This document shows positions 43,190-51,939 of a DNA stretch of 64,000 bases, one piece after another. The stretch's first letter is position 1; every line of letters starts with the position of its first letter. The stretch spans positions 1-64,000 of the forward strand of contig NZ_JALJVY010000006.1 of NCBI RefSeq assembly GCF_024168485.1, read 5' to 3'. This stretch comes from Sphingobium sp. OAS761. GTDB taxonomy: Bacteria; Pseudomonadota; Alphaproteobacteria; Sphingomonadales; Sphingomonadaceae. The notes below the pieces were generated by a model. It was given only the letters and a program-made list of their open reading frames with translations, was not told the DNA's origin and made no database searches. The position numbers and the translations under genes were made by a program.

Positions 43190-43987
43190 TCATCGCCGGT
43201 AGCTGGGATCGATCCGGTCAAGCTTGCGTAGCAGCCCGGGCCAGGCGAGTTGGCCGAGCGGCCCGTCGAACGTAGCCCGCGTGTTCCCCATCAGTCCGAC
43301 GATCCCCTGATTGACGCTGCGCACTTTTCCTCCTGCCTGCGCCCGGATCTGCATCGAGCAGGCGCGTTCCAGAAAATACATGCGCATGAAGGCGTCGGCG
43401 CACGTTCGCCCGACCGTCAGCGTGCCGTGATTGCGCAGGATCGCGAAATGCTTCCCGCCGATCGCGGCGGCCATCTCCTTGCCTTCGTCGGCATGCTGCC
43501 CTGGACCGCCATATTCATAATAGGCAAGGTCATTCACCACGATCATCGCCTGCTGGGTGATCGGCAACAAGCCGTCGTCCTGCGCGGATACGCCGGTGCC
43601 GTCATCGGTATGCAGGTGCATGATGCAATGCGCGTCGGGCAAAGCCATGTGGATGGCGCTATGGATGGCGAAACCGGCCGGATTGACCGGCGCGGGATTG
43701 TCATCGACCTTGTTGCCCTGCACGTCGACCTTCACCAGGCTGGAAGCGGTGATTTCCTCGAACATCCAGCCATAGGGGTTGATGAGGAAATGATCATCCG
43801 CGCCCGGCACCCGCGCGGAAAAATGAGTGAAGATGAGATCGTCCCAGCCGTGCATCGCAGCCAGCCGGTACAGCGCTGCCAGTTCCTGCCGCAACGCCCA
43901 TTCCCCGGGCGATACCTGCCCCTCCATCGAGTCGGTGCGGTATGCGCCCGCGACCACCCGCTCAGGGAGCATCTCGACCTTCGCCAT
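43190..43987 (-). CDS. Class II aldolase/adducin family protein
   Basis: 265 residues from the ATG at 43987. The class II aldolase fold is seen in LYRLAAMHGWDDLIFTHFSARVPG, HLHTDDGTGVSAQ (metal-binding histidines), and LRNHGTLTVG. Family members are zinc-dependent sugar-phosphate aldolases or decarboxylases of hydroxy acids. In a catabolic cluster a retro-aldol step on a pathway intermediate is likely. First gene of the aldolase-cupin-TauD operon, divergent from LysR at 44090. Confidence 0.9.
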   Translation of the reverse strand: MAKVEMLPERVVAGAYRTDSMEGQVSPGEWALRQELAALYRLAAMHGWDDLIFTHFSARVPGADDHFLINPYGWMFEEITASSLVKVDVQGNKVDDNPAPVNPAGFAIHSAIHMALPDAHCIMHLHTDDGTGVSAQDDGLLPITQQAMIVVNDLAYYEYGGPGQHADEGKEMAAAIGGKHFAILRNHGTLTVGRTCADAFMRMYFLERACSMQIRAQAGGKVRSVNQGIVGLMGNTRATFDGPLGQLAWPGLLRKLDRIDPSYRR

Positions 43988-44045
43988 ATCGCCTCTCCTC
44001 GCGTGCAATTCTGTATCGCTGACGGAAGATGCCTTGAAGCAGAGC

Positions 44046-44081
44046 ATTAATCGAATTAATATTTCTGAAAATGGAATTCAG
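44046..44081. promoter_or_regulatory. LysR-type operator candidates in divergent promoter
   Basis: ATTAAT-CGA-ATTAAT (44046-44060) and CTGAA-N7-TTCAG (44065-44081) lie between the aldolase start at 43987 and LysR start at 44090. Dyads of this kind are typical activation sites of LysR proteins; not tested. Confidence 0.45.
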
Positions 44082-44089
44082 TGTGACTA

Positions 44090-45052
44090 ATGTCGGATAT
44101 TGACTTCAACCTGATGCCTGTGTTCGAGGCGCTGTATGAGGAGCGGCGGGTGGGCCGCGCCGCCGTGCGCTTGGGGCTGACCCAGTCTGCCGTCAGCCAG
44201 GCGCTGGGCCGGCTGCGCCACGCGCTCAACGACCAGTTGTTCCTGCGTTCGTCCGAAGGGCTGGTGCCGACTGCGCGGGCGCAGCAGTTGGCGGCATCGA
44301 TGCACGCGTTGCTGTCGCAATGGCGCGCTGCCTGCCGTCCGCCGCTTTTCGATCCAGCGACCAGCACGCGTGAGTTCCGGATCGTGGCGGGATCCTATAT
44401 CGGCGAAATGGTGCTGCCGCCGATCATCGCGTCCCTTACGCACCGTGCCGCGAACATCGGCTTGCGCGTATGGAACATGAGCAGCAATGTGGGGGAATGG
44501 CTTGAAAATGGCATGATCGACATGGCGATCGGCACGTTCGAGCATCTGCCCAAACGTGTGCGTTCGCACCGCCTGTTCGGCCATCCCTACGTCTGGTACG
44601 CGCGGCGCGAGCATCCGACAGCCTTTTCTCTGCGGTCGATCGAGGAGGTGCTTGCGCTGCCGCGCGTGGAACTGGACGCAGGCGAGGGCCCGGTCAGCGC
44701 CAAGGGTTTGTGGCAGGAAGGCGGCATCCGGCGCCGCGCAGCCGCCGACGTGCAGTCGATGCTGCCAGCGGCCGCGCCGCATCGCGCATCGCCAGTGCCC
44801 CGGCTCTATCTCCATCAATGGCGCGTGGCGCTTGACGTCGTGGGCAAGACGGACCTGCTGGCCCTCATGCCGGAGCGCCTGGCCGTGATAGGCGGTCAGG
44901 AATTCGGCACTGCCGTCCTGACCCAGTTCACGCCGGTCGTTACGTCGGACCCGTCGCTGATCTGGGACGAAACGCAGACCAACGATCCGGGCAACCGCTG
45001 GCTGCGCGACCTGATTCTAGAAACCGTCGGCGAGGGGACAGCGGCCCGTTGA
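44090..45052 (+). CDS. LysR-family transcriptional regulator
   Basis: 320 residues. N-terminal HTH at about 5-65 (FNLMPVFEALYEERRVGRAA, LTQSAVSQALGRLRHALNDQLFLR), then the two-lobed ligand-binding domain from about 95 (FRIVAGSYIGEMVLPPIIASL). Divergent from the aldolase-cupin-TauD operon with inverted repeats between, the classic LysR arrangement, so it probably controls that operon. The effector is probably a pathway intermediate. Confidence 0.93.
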   Translation: MSDIDFNLMPVFEALYEERRVGRAAVRLGLTQSAVSQALGRLRHALNDQLFLRSSEGLVPTARAQQLAASMHALLSQWRAACRPPLFDPATSTREFRIVAGSYIGEMVLPPIIASLTHRAANIGLRVWNMSSNVGEWLENGMIDMAIGTFEHLPKRVRSHRLFGHPYVWYARREHPTAFSLRSIEEVLALPRVELDAGEGPVSAKGLWQEGGIRRRAAADVQSMLPAAAPHRASPVPRLYLHQWRVALDVVGKTDLLALMPERLAVIGGQEFGTAVLTQFTPVVTSDPSLIWDETQTNDPGNRWLRDLILETVGEGTAAR

Positions 45053-45348
45053 TCGGAAGTCGGCACGCTCTCGGTTCCGCACGACGTGTCAAAGGGCTTC
45101 GCGAATATCGAGATGCCGGCGCGAAAGTGCCGGACGGTCATGAATTATGTCGCGCGCTACCCACAAAATCCGCTTTTCATCGAGCGCGCGCGATGTTTCG
45201 CCTCGGCCGCTCGAGCTGTGAGAGTCGGCATCCTGGAGGCGTCCCGCCTCTCATCGCTGGCGTCGGCGGTCCTCATCCGTTAGCGAAGGCGCTCAAACCT
45301 TGTGCAATGCATCCCGCCGCGCTTTGCAGGCTGCGTATCGGAGAATAG

Positions 45349-46554
45349 ATGGCAACTAAGTTGCAGGTCGAGAGACGCGGAGCATCAGAGGAGGCGAAGC
45401 GGCCACTGCGCCGTCCCCGTCTCGCGGCGCATGTCGCCCGGACGATCGAGGATCGGATTTTGGCGGGGCAATGGCCGATCGGGTTCCAGATCGGCCGGGA
45501 AGCTGAACTGGCGATCGATTTCGGCGTGTCGCGCTGGACGTTGCGCGAAGCCGTGCGGATTCTCGAGGCCTCGGGCTTCGTTGAAACGCGCAAGGGCGGG
45601 GGAGGAGGCCTGTTCGTTGCGTCGAGCGCGCATGATTTCGTGTGCAAGATGGTCAGCAATTATTTCGAGTTCATCCATGTCGGTCGCGACGAGTTCGCTG
45701 CCGTGACGGCCGCACTGGCGCGGCAGGCGCTCGACCTATCGGTTGCCCAACTCACGGCAGCCGGCCGTCAGGATATCCAAGCAAGGCTGGATGCCATCGC
45801 GGCTCTCCCGCTCGCGCGCCAGCTGGAGGAGGCCGGCGCGATCCACCGGGCCCTGATCGACGGGTCGGACAACCCGGTTCTCGCCCTGTTCCTTGGCGCG
45901 CTGATGCGGATCACCTCCAACGCGGCGATCTATTCGGACCTGGACGATGCGGAGTGGTATGGCGCTTTCGCGACAGTGATCGACGCGACGAAAAGCCTGG
46001 GGCGATCCGCGCTGGACGGCGACCTGACGAGCGCCCATGCTGCCAACGACAGGGTGATGGAGCAGTATGTCTTGCTGTTCGAAAACAGTCAGCTGCACCT
46101 GCGCAAGTCGATCACCGAAACGGCGACCGACCGGGCCTATGGCTTTTTTCCGCCCTCCCGCCCGACGAAAAAGGCCGACCATGTCGAGCGCGCGATCCGC
46201 GAGATGATCTTCGGGCAGACCCTGCCCCCCGGCGCCGGCCTTGGTTCGGAAGCTGATCTGCTGGATCGATTCCGGGTAGGGCGATGGGTGCTGCGGGAGG
46301 CGCTTCGCTCGCTTGAGCAGTTGGGCGTGGTGGAGATGGGTTGGGGCTGGCGCAGCGGCCTGCGGGTCGTGGCACCCGATCCCGCCATGGTCGCGCAGGC
46401 CTGCTGTCGGCAATTGCGTCGGGAGCGCGTGCGGCGCCGGCATCTGATGCCCGTCGCGGCTATGCTGCGCGACCTCGGCCGCGCGGAGGGCGGCCCCACG
46501 CCGATCGTTGATTTCTTTTGGAAGGTCCTGGACGAAGTGCAGGCTCAGCCGTAG
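45349..46554 (+). CDS. Double-HTH FadR/GntR-like regulator
   Basis: 401 residues. First winged helix at about 20-90 (GQWPIGFQIGREAELAIDFG, VSRWTLREAVRILEASGFVE, RKGGGGGLFVAS), middle FCD-like helical domain, linker AYGFFPPSRPTKKADH and second winged helix at about 275-345 (VERAIREMIFGQ, VGRWVLREALRSLEQLGVVEM, WGWRSGLRVVAPDP). Paralogue of 30107 and 51940. Convergent with the MBL gene at 46562. Regulated genes unknown; the MBL-GMC-ALDH operon is nearby. Confidence 0.85.
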   Translation: MATKLQVERRGASEEAKRPLRRPRLAAHVARTIEDRILAGQWPIGFQIGREAELAIDFGVSRWTLREAVRILEASGFVETRKGGGGGLFVASSAHDFVCKMVSNYFEFIHVGRDEFAAVTAALARQALDLSVAQLTAAGRQDIQARLDAIAALPLARQLEEAGAIHRALIDGSDNPVLALFLGALMRITSNAAIYSDLDDAEWYGAFATVIDATKSLGRSALDGDLTSAHAANDRVMEQYVLLFENSQLHLRKSITETATDRAYGFFPPSRPTKKADHVERAIREMIFGQTLPPGAGLGSEADLLDRFRVGRWVLREALRSLEQLGVVEMGWGWRSGLRVVAPDPAMVAQACCRQLRRERVRRRHLMPVAAMLRDLGRAEGGPTPIVDFFWKVLDEVQAQP

Positions 46555-46561
46555 CTCCCGG

Positions 46562-47446
46562 TCATCTCACGGGCGGATCGAGCCGGAAGGCCTGCCCCTC
46601 ATGCCGGATCCGGCCGACGGTCGGCGCGGCGAAATGGGTGCCGATGACGAGCATCTCCTCGCGCGCCCATTGTTCGAATGTCGTGCGGCGGGTGCTGGCC
46701 GCTGCTTCCGGGTCGAAATCGAACGGCGTGTACCAGTCGGGTTCCGCCATCTGGCAGGGGTGATGGGCCATGTCCCCGGTGATTACGGCGCGCTGCCCCC
46801 GTGATTCGATCATTACGCTGACATGGCCTGGCGTGTGCCCGGGCGTGGGCACCAGCCGTATTTCGTCGCAGATGCAGTGATCCATCTCCACCAGGTCGAC
46901 AAGGCCCGCCTCCACCACCGGCAGTACCGAGTCAGCGAAATGTACACGATCATGCTCGTCGCCATGCGCGGTCCAATGGTCATATTCCAGCCGCCCGAAC
47001 AGATAACGCGCCTGGGGGAAGGTCGGGACCCACCGGCCTTCGACCAGCATAGTGTTCCAGCCGATATGGTCGAAATGCAGATGGGTGCAGATCACTGCGT
47101 CGATCCGATCGCGCGCGAAGCCTGCGCGCTCGATATCCTGGAGAAAGGAGGTGGCGAGCATCGTGCCCAGCGCCGCCCGATTCTTGTCATTGCCGATGCA
47201 GGTGTCCACGACCAGCGTCTTGCCCGGCGCTTCGACGATCAGCGCCTGGATGGCGAAGAGCAGCTCGTCCGCCTGATTGACGAAATGGGGGTAAAGCCAG
47301 GCATGCCGGCGCAACCCTTCGGGCGTCGCGGACGGGATTAGGCCGTTTTCCGGGATGCAGGAAACCGTCGTTTCCATCTCGATGATGCTGGTGACACGCA
47401 CGTCGCCGACCTGCCAGCGCTGGAATCCGTCCTTCTGCCCGCTCAT
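46562..47446 (-). CDS. MBL-fold metallo-hydrolase
   Basis: 294 residues. Metal-binding CTHLHFDHIGW (about 121-131), TPGHTPGHVSVMIES and ITGDMAHHP. Longer and different from the MBL at 38095, with an added N-terminal region and C-terminal MLVIGTHFAAPTVGRI. Likely lactone or ester hydrolase. Last gene of the ALDH-GMC-MBL operon; it could hydrolyse a lactone or an activated intermediate. Confidence 0.88.
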   Translation of the reverse strand: MSGQKDGFQRWQVGDVRVTSIIEMETTVSCIPENGLIPSATPEGLRRHAWLYPHFVNQADELLFAIQALIVEAPGKTLVVDTCIGNDKNRAALGTMLATSFLQDIERAGFARDRIDAVICTHLHFDHIGWNTMLVEGRWVPTFPQARYLFGRLEYDHWTAHGDEHDRVHFADSVLPVVEAGLVDLVEMDHCICDEIRLVPTPGHTPGHVSVMIESRGQRAVITGDMAHHPCQMAEPDWYTPFDFDPEAAASTRRTTFEQWAREEMLVIGTHFAAPTVGRIRHEGQAFRLDPPVR

Positions 47447-47467
47447 CTCCTGCTCCTCCTCCTGTGC

Positions 47468-49084
47468 TCAGGCCGCGTCTTCCAATATCATGTCGGCCGC
47501 CTTTTCGCCGATCATGATCGCGGGGGCATTGGTATTGCCCGAAGTGATGCGAGGCATCACCGACGCGTCCGCGACGCGCAGGCCCTCCACCCCCCGCAGC
47601 TTGAGGCGCGGGGTCAGCGGATCCTGCGCATTGCCGCCCATGCGGACGGTGCCGACCGGATGCGCGACGGTAGAGGTGGTGTCGCGGATATAGGCGGCCA
47701 GATCCTCATCGCTGATCCTGCCGGAGCCCGGTTCCAGTTCACCCGTGACGATCCCTTCCAGCGCCGGCATCGCCGCGATCTTCCGGATCTGCCGTAGCCC
47801 TCCGATCAATATCTGCATGTCGCGTTCGTCGGACAGATAGTTCATGTCGACCCGCGCGCGCTTGGCTGGATCATTCGACTGGATGCGTACATTGCCGCGG
47901 CTGTAAGGGCGCGTCTGGATCGCCGATATCATCATGCCCGGGAAAGTGTCGGTCGTCACATAGCCGGGCATGGGCAGCAATGAAAAGGGCCGCATCGCCA
48001 GCTGAAGATCGGCGCGCGGCAAGCTGTCATTCGATTTGATGAATGCGCAGAAATGCGCGCTCGATGCGCCGAGCAGGCCGCCGCCCGTGACGATCCATTT
48101 GGCCAGCTCCACGGCCATGCGCGGCGTTGAGCGCAGCTTGTGATTGAGGCTGTAGCGGCGGCCCGCGACGCCGAACTTTACATGCGCGAACATATGATCC
48201 TGCAAATTCTCACCGACCATCGGGCTGTGGACCAAGGGCTCGACGCCGATGGCTTTCAGATGCTGAGCGTCGCCGATGCCGGAATGCTGGAGGATATGGG
48301 GCGAGCCGACCGCGCCAGCAGACAGCACGACCTCCCGCCTGGCGCGGAAGGGGCCGGTCCCGCCGGGCAAGGCAACCTCCACCCCCGTTGCGCGGCCGTT
48401 CTCGATAAGGATGCGGCGGACATGTGCGTCGGTCAGAATGGTGAGGTTCTGGCGCCTGCGGCGGATGGGCTGGAGGAAGGCGCGCGCGGACGATTGCCGT
48501 CGACCGCGATGGATGGTGGCGAGCTGATAGCCCACGCCGTCCTGATGGCCGCTGTTTACATCCTCGTTGAAGGGCAGGCCGAATTGCTGCATCGCCTCCA
48601 TTGCCCTACGCGAAGTGAGCGGCAGGTCGTCGATCCAGCTGAGCTTGAGTTCGCCGGTGCGGCCGTGAAATTCGTCGCTGCCGCCCCGGCCGAGATTTTC
48701 CGATTTCTTGAAGTAAGGCAACACGTCGTTCCAGCCCCAGCCGGTGCAGCCTGCGTCATCGCGCCAGCCGTTGAAATCCTCCTTCTGGCCGCGAATATAG
48801 ATCATCCCGTTGACCGAACTGCCGCCGCCCAGCGTCTTACCCTGGATCAGGATCATGTCGCGCCCGCCCGTGCTCTGCGTCGCCAGGATCGGATCGTACC
48901 AGGCGAAACCGCCATGTTGCAGGGTGCGCATGAACGCCATCGGGACGTTCATCCAGAAATATCGGTCCTTGCGCCCCGCCTCGAGCAACAGCACATTATG
49001 TTTGCCCGACGCGGTCAGTCGGTTGGCGATTACCGCGCCCGCTGATCCGGACCCGATGATGATATAGTCATAGTCGGTTTGCAT
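47468..49084 (-). CDS. GMC-family FAD-dependent oxidoreductase (choline-dehydrogenase-like)
   Basis: 538 residues. FAD-binding N-terminus YIIIGSGSAGAVIANRLTAS (about 6-25), LLLEAGRKD, GMC signature GKTLGGGSSVNGMIYIRG, and C-terminal HPVGTVRMGGNAQDPL with ITSGNTNAPAIMIGEKAADMI. Oxidises alcohols to aldehydes/ketones, passing electrons to the respiratory chain. Twenty-one bases after MBL in direction of transcription and 42 after ALDH, so the alcohol-to-acid path GMC-ALDH is encoded together. Confidence 0.94.
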   Translation of the reverse strand: MQTDYDYIIIGSGSAGAVIANRLTASGKHNVLLLEAGRKDRYFWMNVPMAFMRTLQHGGFAWYDPILATQSTGGRDMILIQGKTLGGGSSVNGMIYIRGQKEDFNGWRDDAGCTGWGWNDVLPYFKKSENLGRGGSDEFHGRTGELKLSWIDDLPLTSRRAMEAMQQFGLPFNEDVNSGHQDGVGYQLATIHRGRRQSSARAFLQPIRRRRQNLTILTDAHVRRILIENGRATGVEVALPGGTGPFRARREVVLSAGAVGSPHILQHSGIGDAQHLKAIGVEPLVHSPMVGENLQDHMFAHVKFGVAGRRYSLNHKLRSTPRMAVELAKWIVTGGGLLGASSAHFCAFIKSNDSLPRADLQLAMRPFSLLPMPGYVTTDTFPGMMISAIQTRPYSRGNVRIQSNDPAKRARVDMNYLSDERDMQILIGGLRQIRKIAAMPALEGIVTGELEPGSGRISDEDLAAYIRDTTSTVAHPVGTVRMGGNAQDPLTPRLKLRGVEGLRVADASVMPRITSGNTNAPAIMIGEKAADMILEDAA

Positions 49085-49126
49085 GACGCGCTCCGATTTC
49101 GGGATTTGCAGAAGAGGTTTGGCCGC

Positions 49127-50563
49127 CTAGAGCTTCACGCGCACCGACTTTGTGTGGGTGTAATAATGCAGGGCCGCCATGCCCTTCTCGCGGCCGTAGC
49201 CGCTATTCTTGTATCCGCCGAAGGGCAATTCGATGTCGGCGCCGCCCCAGTCGTTAATCCCCACGGTGCCCGCCTCCAGCCGCGCCGCGACGCGATGGGC
49301 TCGGGAAATGTCCCGTGTCCATATCCCGGAATTCAGGCCATAGTCGGTATCGTTAGCGATCGCGATCGCCTCCTCCTCCGTGGCGAAAGGGATCACGGAC
49401 AGGACCGGCCCGAATATCTCTTCCCGTGCGATGCGCATGTCATTGCGAACGTCGGCATAGATGGTCAGTGGCAGAAACCAGCCGCCGCCCCAATTGTCCT
49501 GCCGCACATTAGGGCCACCCGCGACCAGCCGCGCCCCATCCTGCGCCGCGATGTCGAAAAAGGCCTGAACCTTGTCATATTGGGCGCGGGTCATGATCGG
49601 CCCCATTAAAGCGTCGGGTTCCGGGCCGATCTTGACCTTGGCGGCGGCGGCGACCAGCGCCTCCACGAATTCTTCCTGGATGGAGCGCTGGACGAGCAGG
49701 CGCATGCCGGCCGAGCAGACCTGCCCTGCATTAGCCGACGCGGTGCGGATCGCGCCCTGGACGGCGGCGTCGAAATCGGCGTCCTCAAAGACGATGTTGG
49801 GCGACTTGCCGCCCAGTTCCAGCGTCAGCGGAATGATCCGGTCGGCCGCGATATGGCCTATCTCCCGCCCCGCCCTTACGCTGCCGGTGAAGGCTACCTT
49901 GCGGATGAGGGGATGGCGGACGAGCGCCGCGCCCGCCTCGTGGCCGAGGCCGGTTACAACGTTGAAGAGGCCGGCGGGCAGGCCGCACTCCTCGACCGCC
50001 GCCTTGGCGAGCTTGAGGGCCGTGCCGGAGGTGAATTCGGACGGCTTGGACACTATGCCGTTGCCGACCACCAATGCCGGAGCCAAGCCGCGGCTCAACT
50101 GGTTCATTGGCCCGTTCCAGGGTGTGATGATACCAACGACGCCATAGGGCTCATGGCGCGTATAACAGTGATAGCCTTCGCCTATGTCGATGCGTTCGCC
50201 AGCCGGCAGATTGCAAAAGCCGGCATATATTTCAAAATAATCCGCACAGCCCTGAATCTCAAATGGGGCCATCCAGGCCGGTTTGCCGGTCTCGCGCCGC
50301 TCGATCTCGGCGAATTCGTTGACATGGGCGCGGATATAATCGGCGATGCGCATCATCACGCGGGCGCGCTCGATCGGGCGAAGCGCGGCCCAGGCCGGCT
50401 GGGCAGCAGCGGCGGCGCGCACCGCCGCATCGACATCGGCCGCCGTTGAGCGCACCACCGTGCCGCATTTTTCGCCGGTAGCGGGTGAGAAGACGTCGAT
50501 CCGTTCGTCGGAAGCCGCCGGCACGATTTTGCCACCGATCACATTTCCGCCTGTTTCCAGCAT
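49127..50563 (-). CDS. NAD(P)-dependent aldehyde dehydrogenase
   Basis: 478 residues from the ATG at 50563, GGAAGGTG upstream (the frame reaches 50605). PWNGPMNQLSRGLAPALVVGNG, FTGSVRAGREIG, ELGGKSPNIVFEDADFDAAV and catalytic Cys in NAGQVCSAGMRLLV. First gene of the operon ALDH-GMC-MBL and divergent from the UTRA-type GntR at 50847. Oxidises the aldehyde produced by the GMC oxidoreductase. Confidence 0.93.
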   Translation of the reverse strand: MLETGGNVIGGKIVPAASDERIDVFSPATGEKCGTVVRSTAADVDAAVRAAAAAQPAWAALRPIERARVMMRIADYIRAHVNEFAEIERRETGKPAWMAPFEIQGCADYFEIYAGFCNLPAGERIDIGEGYHCYTRHEPYGVVGIITPWNGPMNQLSRGLAPALVVGNGIVSKPSEFTSGTALKLAKAAVEECGLPAGLFNVVTGLGHEAGAALVRHPLIRKVAFTGSVRAGREIGHIAADRIIPLTLELGGKSPNIVFEDADFDAAVQGAIRTASANAGQVCSAGMRLLVQRSIQEEFVEALVAAAAKVKIGPEPDALMGPIMTRAQYDKVQAFFDIAAQDGARLVAGGPNVRQDNWGGGWFLPLTIYADVRNDMRIAREEIFGPVLSVIPFATEEEAIAIANDTDYGLNSGIWTRDISRAHRVAARLEAGTVGINDWGGADIELPFGGYKNSGYGREKGMAALHYYTHTKSVRVKL

Positions 50564-50725
50564 ATTCACCTTCCCGTTCTTCGAACTGAGGCAATCGAGA
50601 AGCACAAAACTTGATGGGTCGGCGGACCATAAGAGGTGGGAAGGCCGTTGCTCGCCATGCTGAACCTCTTCTGCAGAGCAGAGCCGCCGACGCTGGTGCG
50701 CTATAGTCTATCCTCGTGAGGTATC

Positions 50726-50757
50726 CGTATGTACGTACAATGTAAAGTACGGTACGT
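50726..50757. promoter_or_regulatory. Operator-like palindrome for GntR (GTACGTAC...GTACGGTACG)
   Basis: GTACGTAC at 50731-50738 and GTACGGTACG at 50748-50757 form an imperfect dyad in the 283-base divergent gap. GT-N-AC-type sites are typical for HutC/UTRA GntR proteins, so this is the likely binding site of the gene at 50847. Confidence 0.5.
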
Positions 50758-50846
50758 TGGCGGGACGCGGAAAGCCAACAAATCGCCAGCTTGTGCCCTT
50801 GGCTGGCATCGGTAAGTATATGACACGAAGTGAACAAGGAAACTGG

Positions 50847-51635
50847 ATGACTGGCCTTACCCGCAAGGAAGGAGCTGCGCTGCACCATCAGCTGTTCTCG
50901 ATATTGCGCACGGGCATTTTGTCTGGACGCTACGCCGTCGGGGATCTGCTGCCGAGCGAGGAGTGGCTTGCGGAAAATTACAATGTTTCCCGCGCGACCG
51001 TCCGCCGGGCCATGCAGACGCTACATGCGCGCGGCATGATCGAGCGGTGTCCCGGAGTGGGTACTCGGGTTCTGTTGTCGAAAGAACTGACTCCCGCCGT
51101 TTCGACCGGCCTGGACTTCGGCGATATCGATGTCGGGGAACTCGCCACGCAGAGCTTCGAATTCATCACGGCGCCGTCTGACGTTGCTGCCCAATTGGGC
51201 CTGCCGTCCGAGACAACGGTGCTGCGTATCGTTCGCTTGCGCAGTCACAACGGATTGCCGGTCCGGGTCACCAGTCATTATATGCCTCGCCAACTCGGTG
51301 AATGTCTTAAACCCGACATGCTGGGGCAGAAGATGGTCGTGGATGCTTTGGCCACGCTGGGGGCCGTGGGGCAACACGCAGTGGTGACGATCGGCGCCGT
51401 TATTGCCGACGCGGCTGACGCCGGCATGTTGCAGATCGAGGTCGGCACGCCGCTGATTGATCTGACCCGCGTCGTCCGAACGGAAGAAGACGAGTGCGTG
51501 CTGCTGCAACACACGCTGATCCCGCCGGAGCGGCAGAAGCTGGTGATAGACGTCGTCCGCGACGAGGAAAGCTCCTTGCCCGTGCTGGGTATAGGTCGTC
51601 ATGTCCGTGCAAGGGGGGCAGAAGCGGTCGACTAG
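50847..51635 (+). CDS. GntR-family regulator, HutC/UTRA type
   Basis: 262 residues from the ATG at 50847. N-terminal winged helix (LHHQLFSILRTGILSGRYAVGDLL, LPSEEWLAENYNVSRATVRRA) and C-terminal UTRA domain (FEFITAPSDVAAQLGLP, LRIVRLRSHNGLPVRVTSHY, LLQHTLIPPERQKLVIDV). ATG at 50847 has AAGGAAAC before it; earlier starts at 50757 and 50820 are possible. Divergent from ALDH-GMC-MBL and likely controls it. UTRA effectors are small molecules such as sugars or organic acids. Confidence 0.9.
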   Translation: MTGLTRKEGAALHHQLFSILRTGILSGRYAVGDLLPSEEWLAENYNVSRATVRRAMQTLHARGMIERCPGVGTRVLLSKELTPAVSTGLDFGDIDVGELATQSFEFITAPSDVAAQLGLPSETTVLRIVRLRSHNGLPVRVTSHYMPRQLGECLKPDMLGQKMVVDALATLGAVGQHAVVTIGAVIADAADAGMLQIEVGTPLIDLTRVVRTEEDECVLLQHTLIPPERQKLVIDVVRDEESSLPVLGIGRHVRARGAEAVD

Positions 51636-51849
51636 ACGCGAACCCGGCAAACCCGCGCCGGGGCGACGGCAGCTAGCGGAGAAGATGATGCTCGGCAGTC
51701 GGACTATCGATGAGAACGTTGCGCATACCGAAAACATATTGGACGCCGCCGAACGCAGCGCGCGCGGTGGGGATGCCGAGGCCCGGGCGATGGTCAGGGC
51801 CTGCCTGCTCGACTGGACTGCCTGCGCCATGTTTCCTTGGTGCCGATGA
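51636..51849 (+). pseudogene. Possible MmgE/PrpD-family remnant
   Basis: One plus frame reading on from within the GntR 3' end has ENVAHTENILDAAERSARGG then EARAMVRACLLDWTACAM, which resembles the N-terminus of MmgE/PrpD proteins (AR...R.CLLDW.G.A). It stops at 51847-51849, and a +1 frame continues LGADDRGVA, again reminiscent. A truncated and frameshifted gene is inferred. Low confidence. Confidence 0.3.
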
Positions 51850-51939
51850 TCGTGGCGTTGCGCCGCGGGTAAGGCGACGCTAGATCGCGATTCCGGCCGG
51901 CTGACGCCGGGGCAAGGGACTGAATTTTTGCGCGACGCA

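Noticed and set aside
45086-45283. 65-residue plus-strand frame upstream of a double-HTH regulator
   Set aside because: No conserved features and no ribosome binding site; regarded as non-coding.
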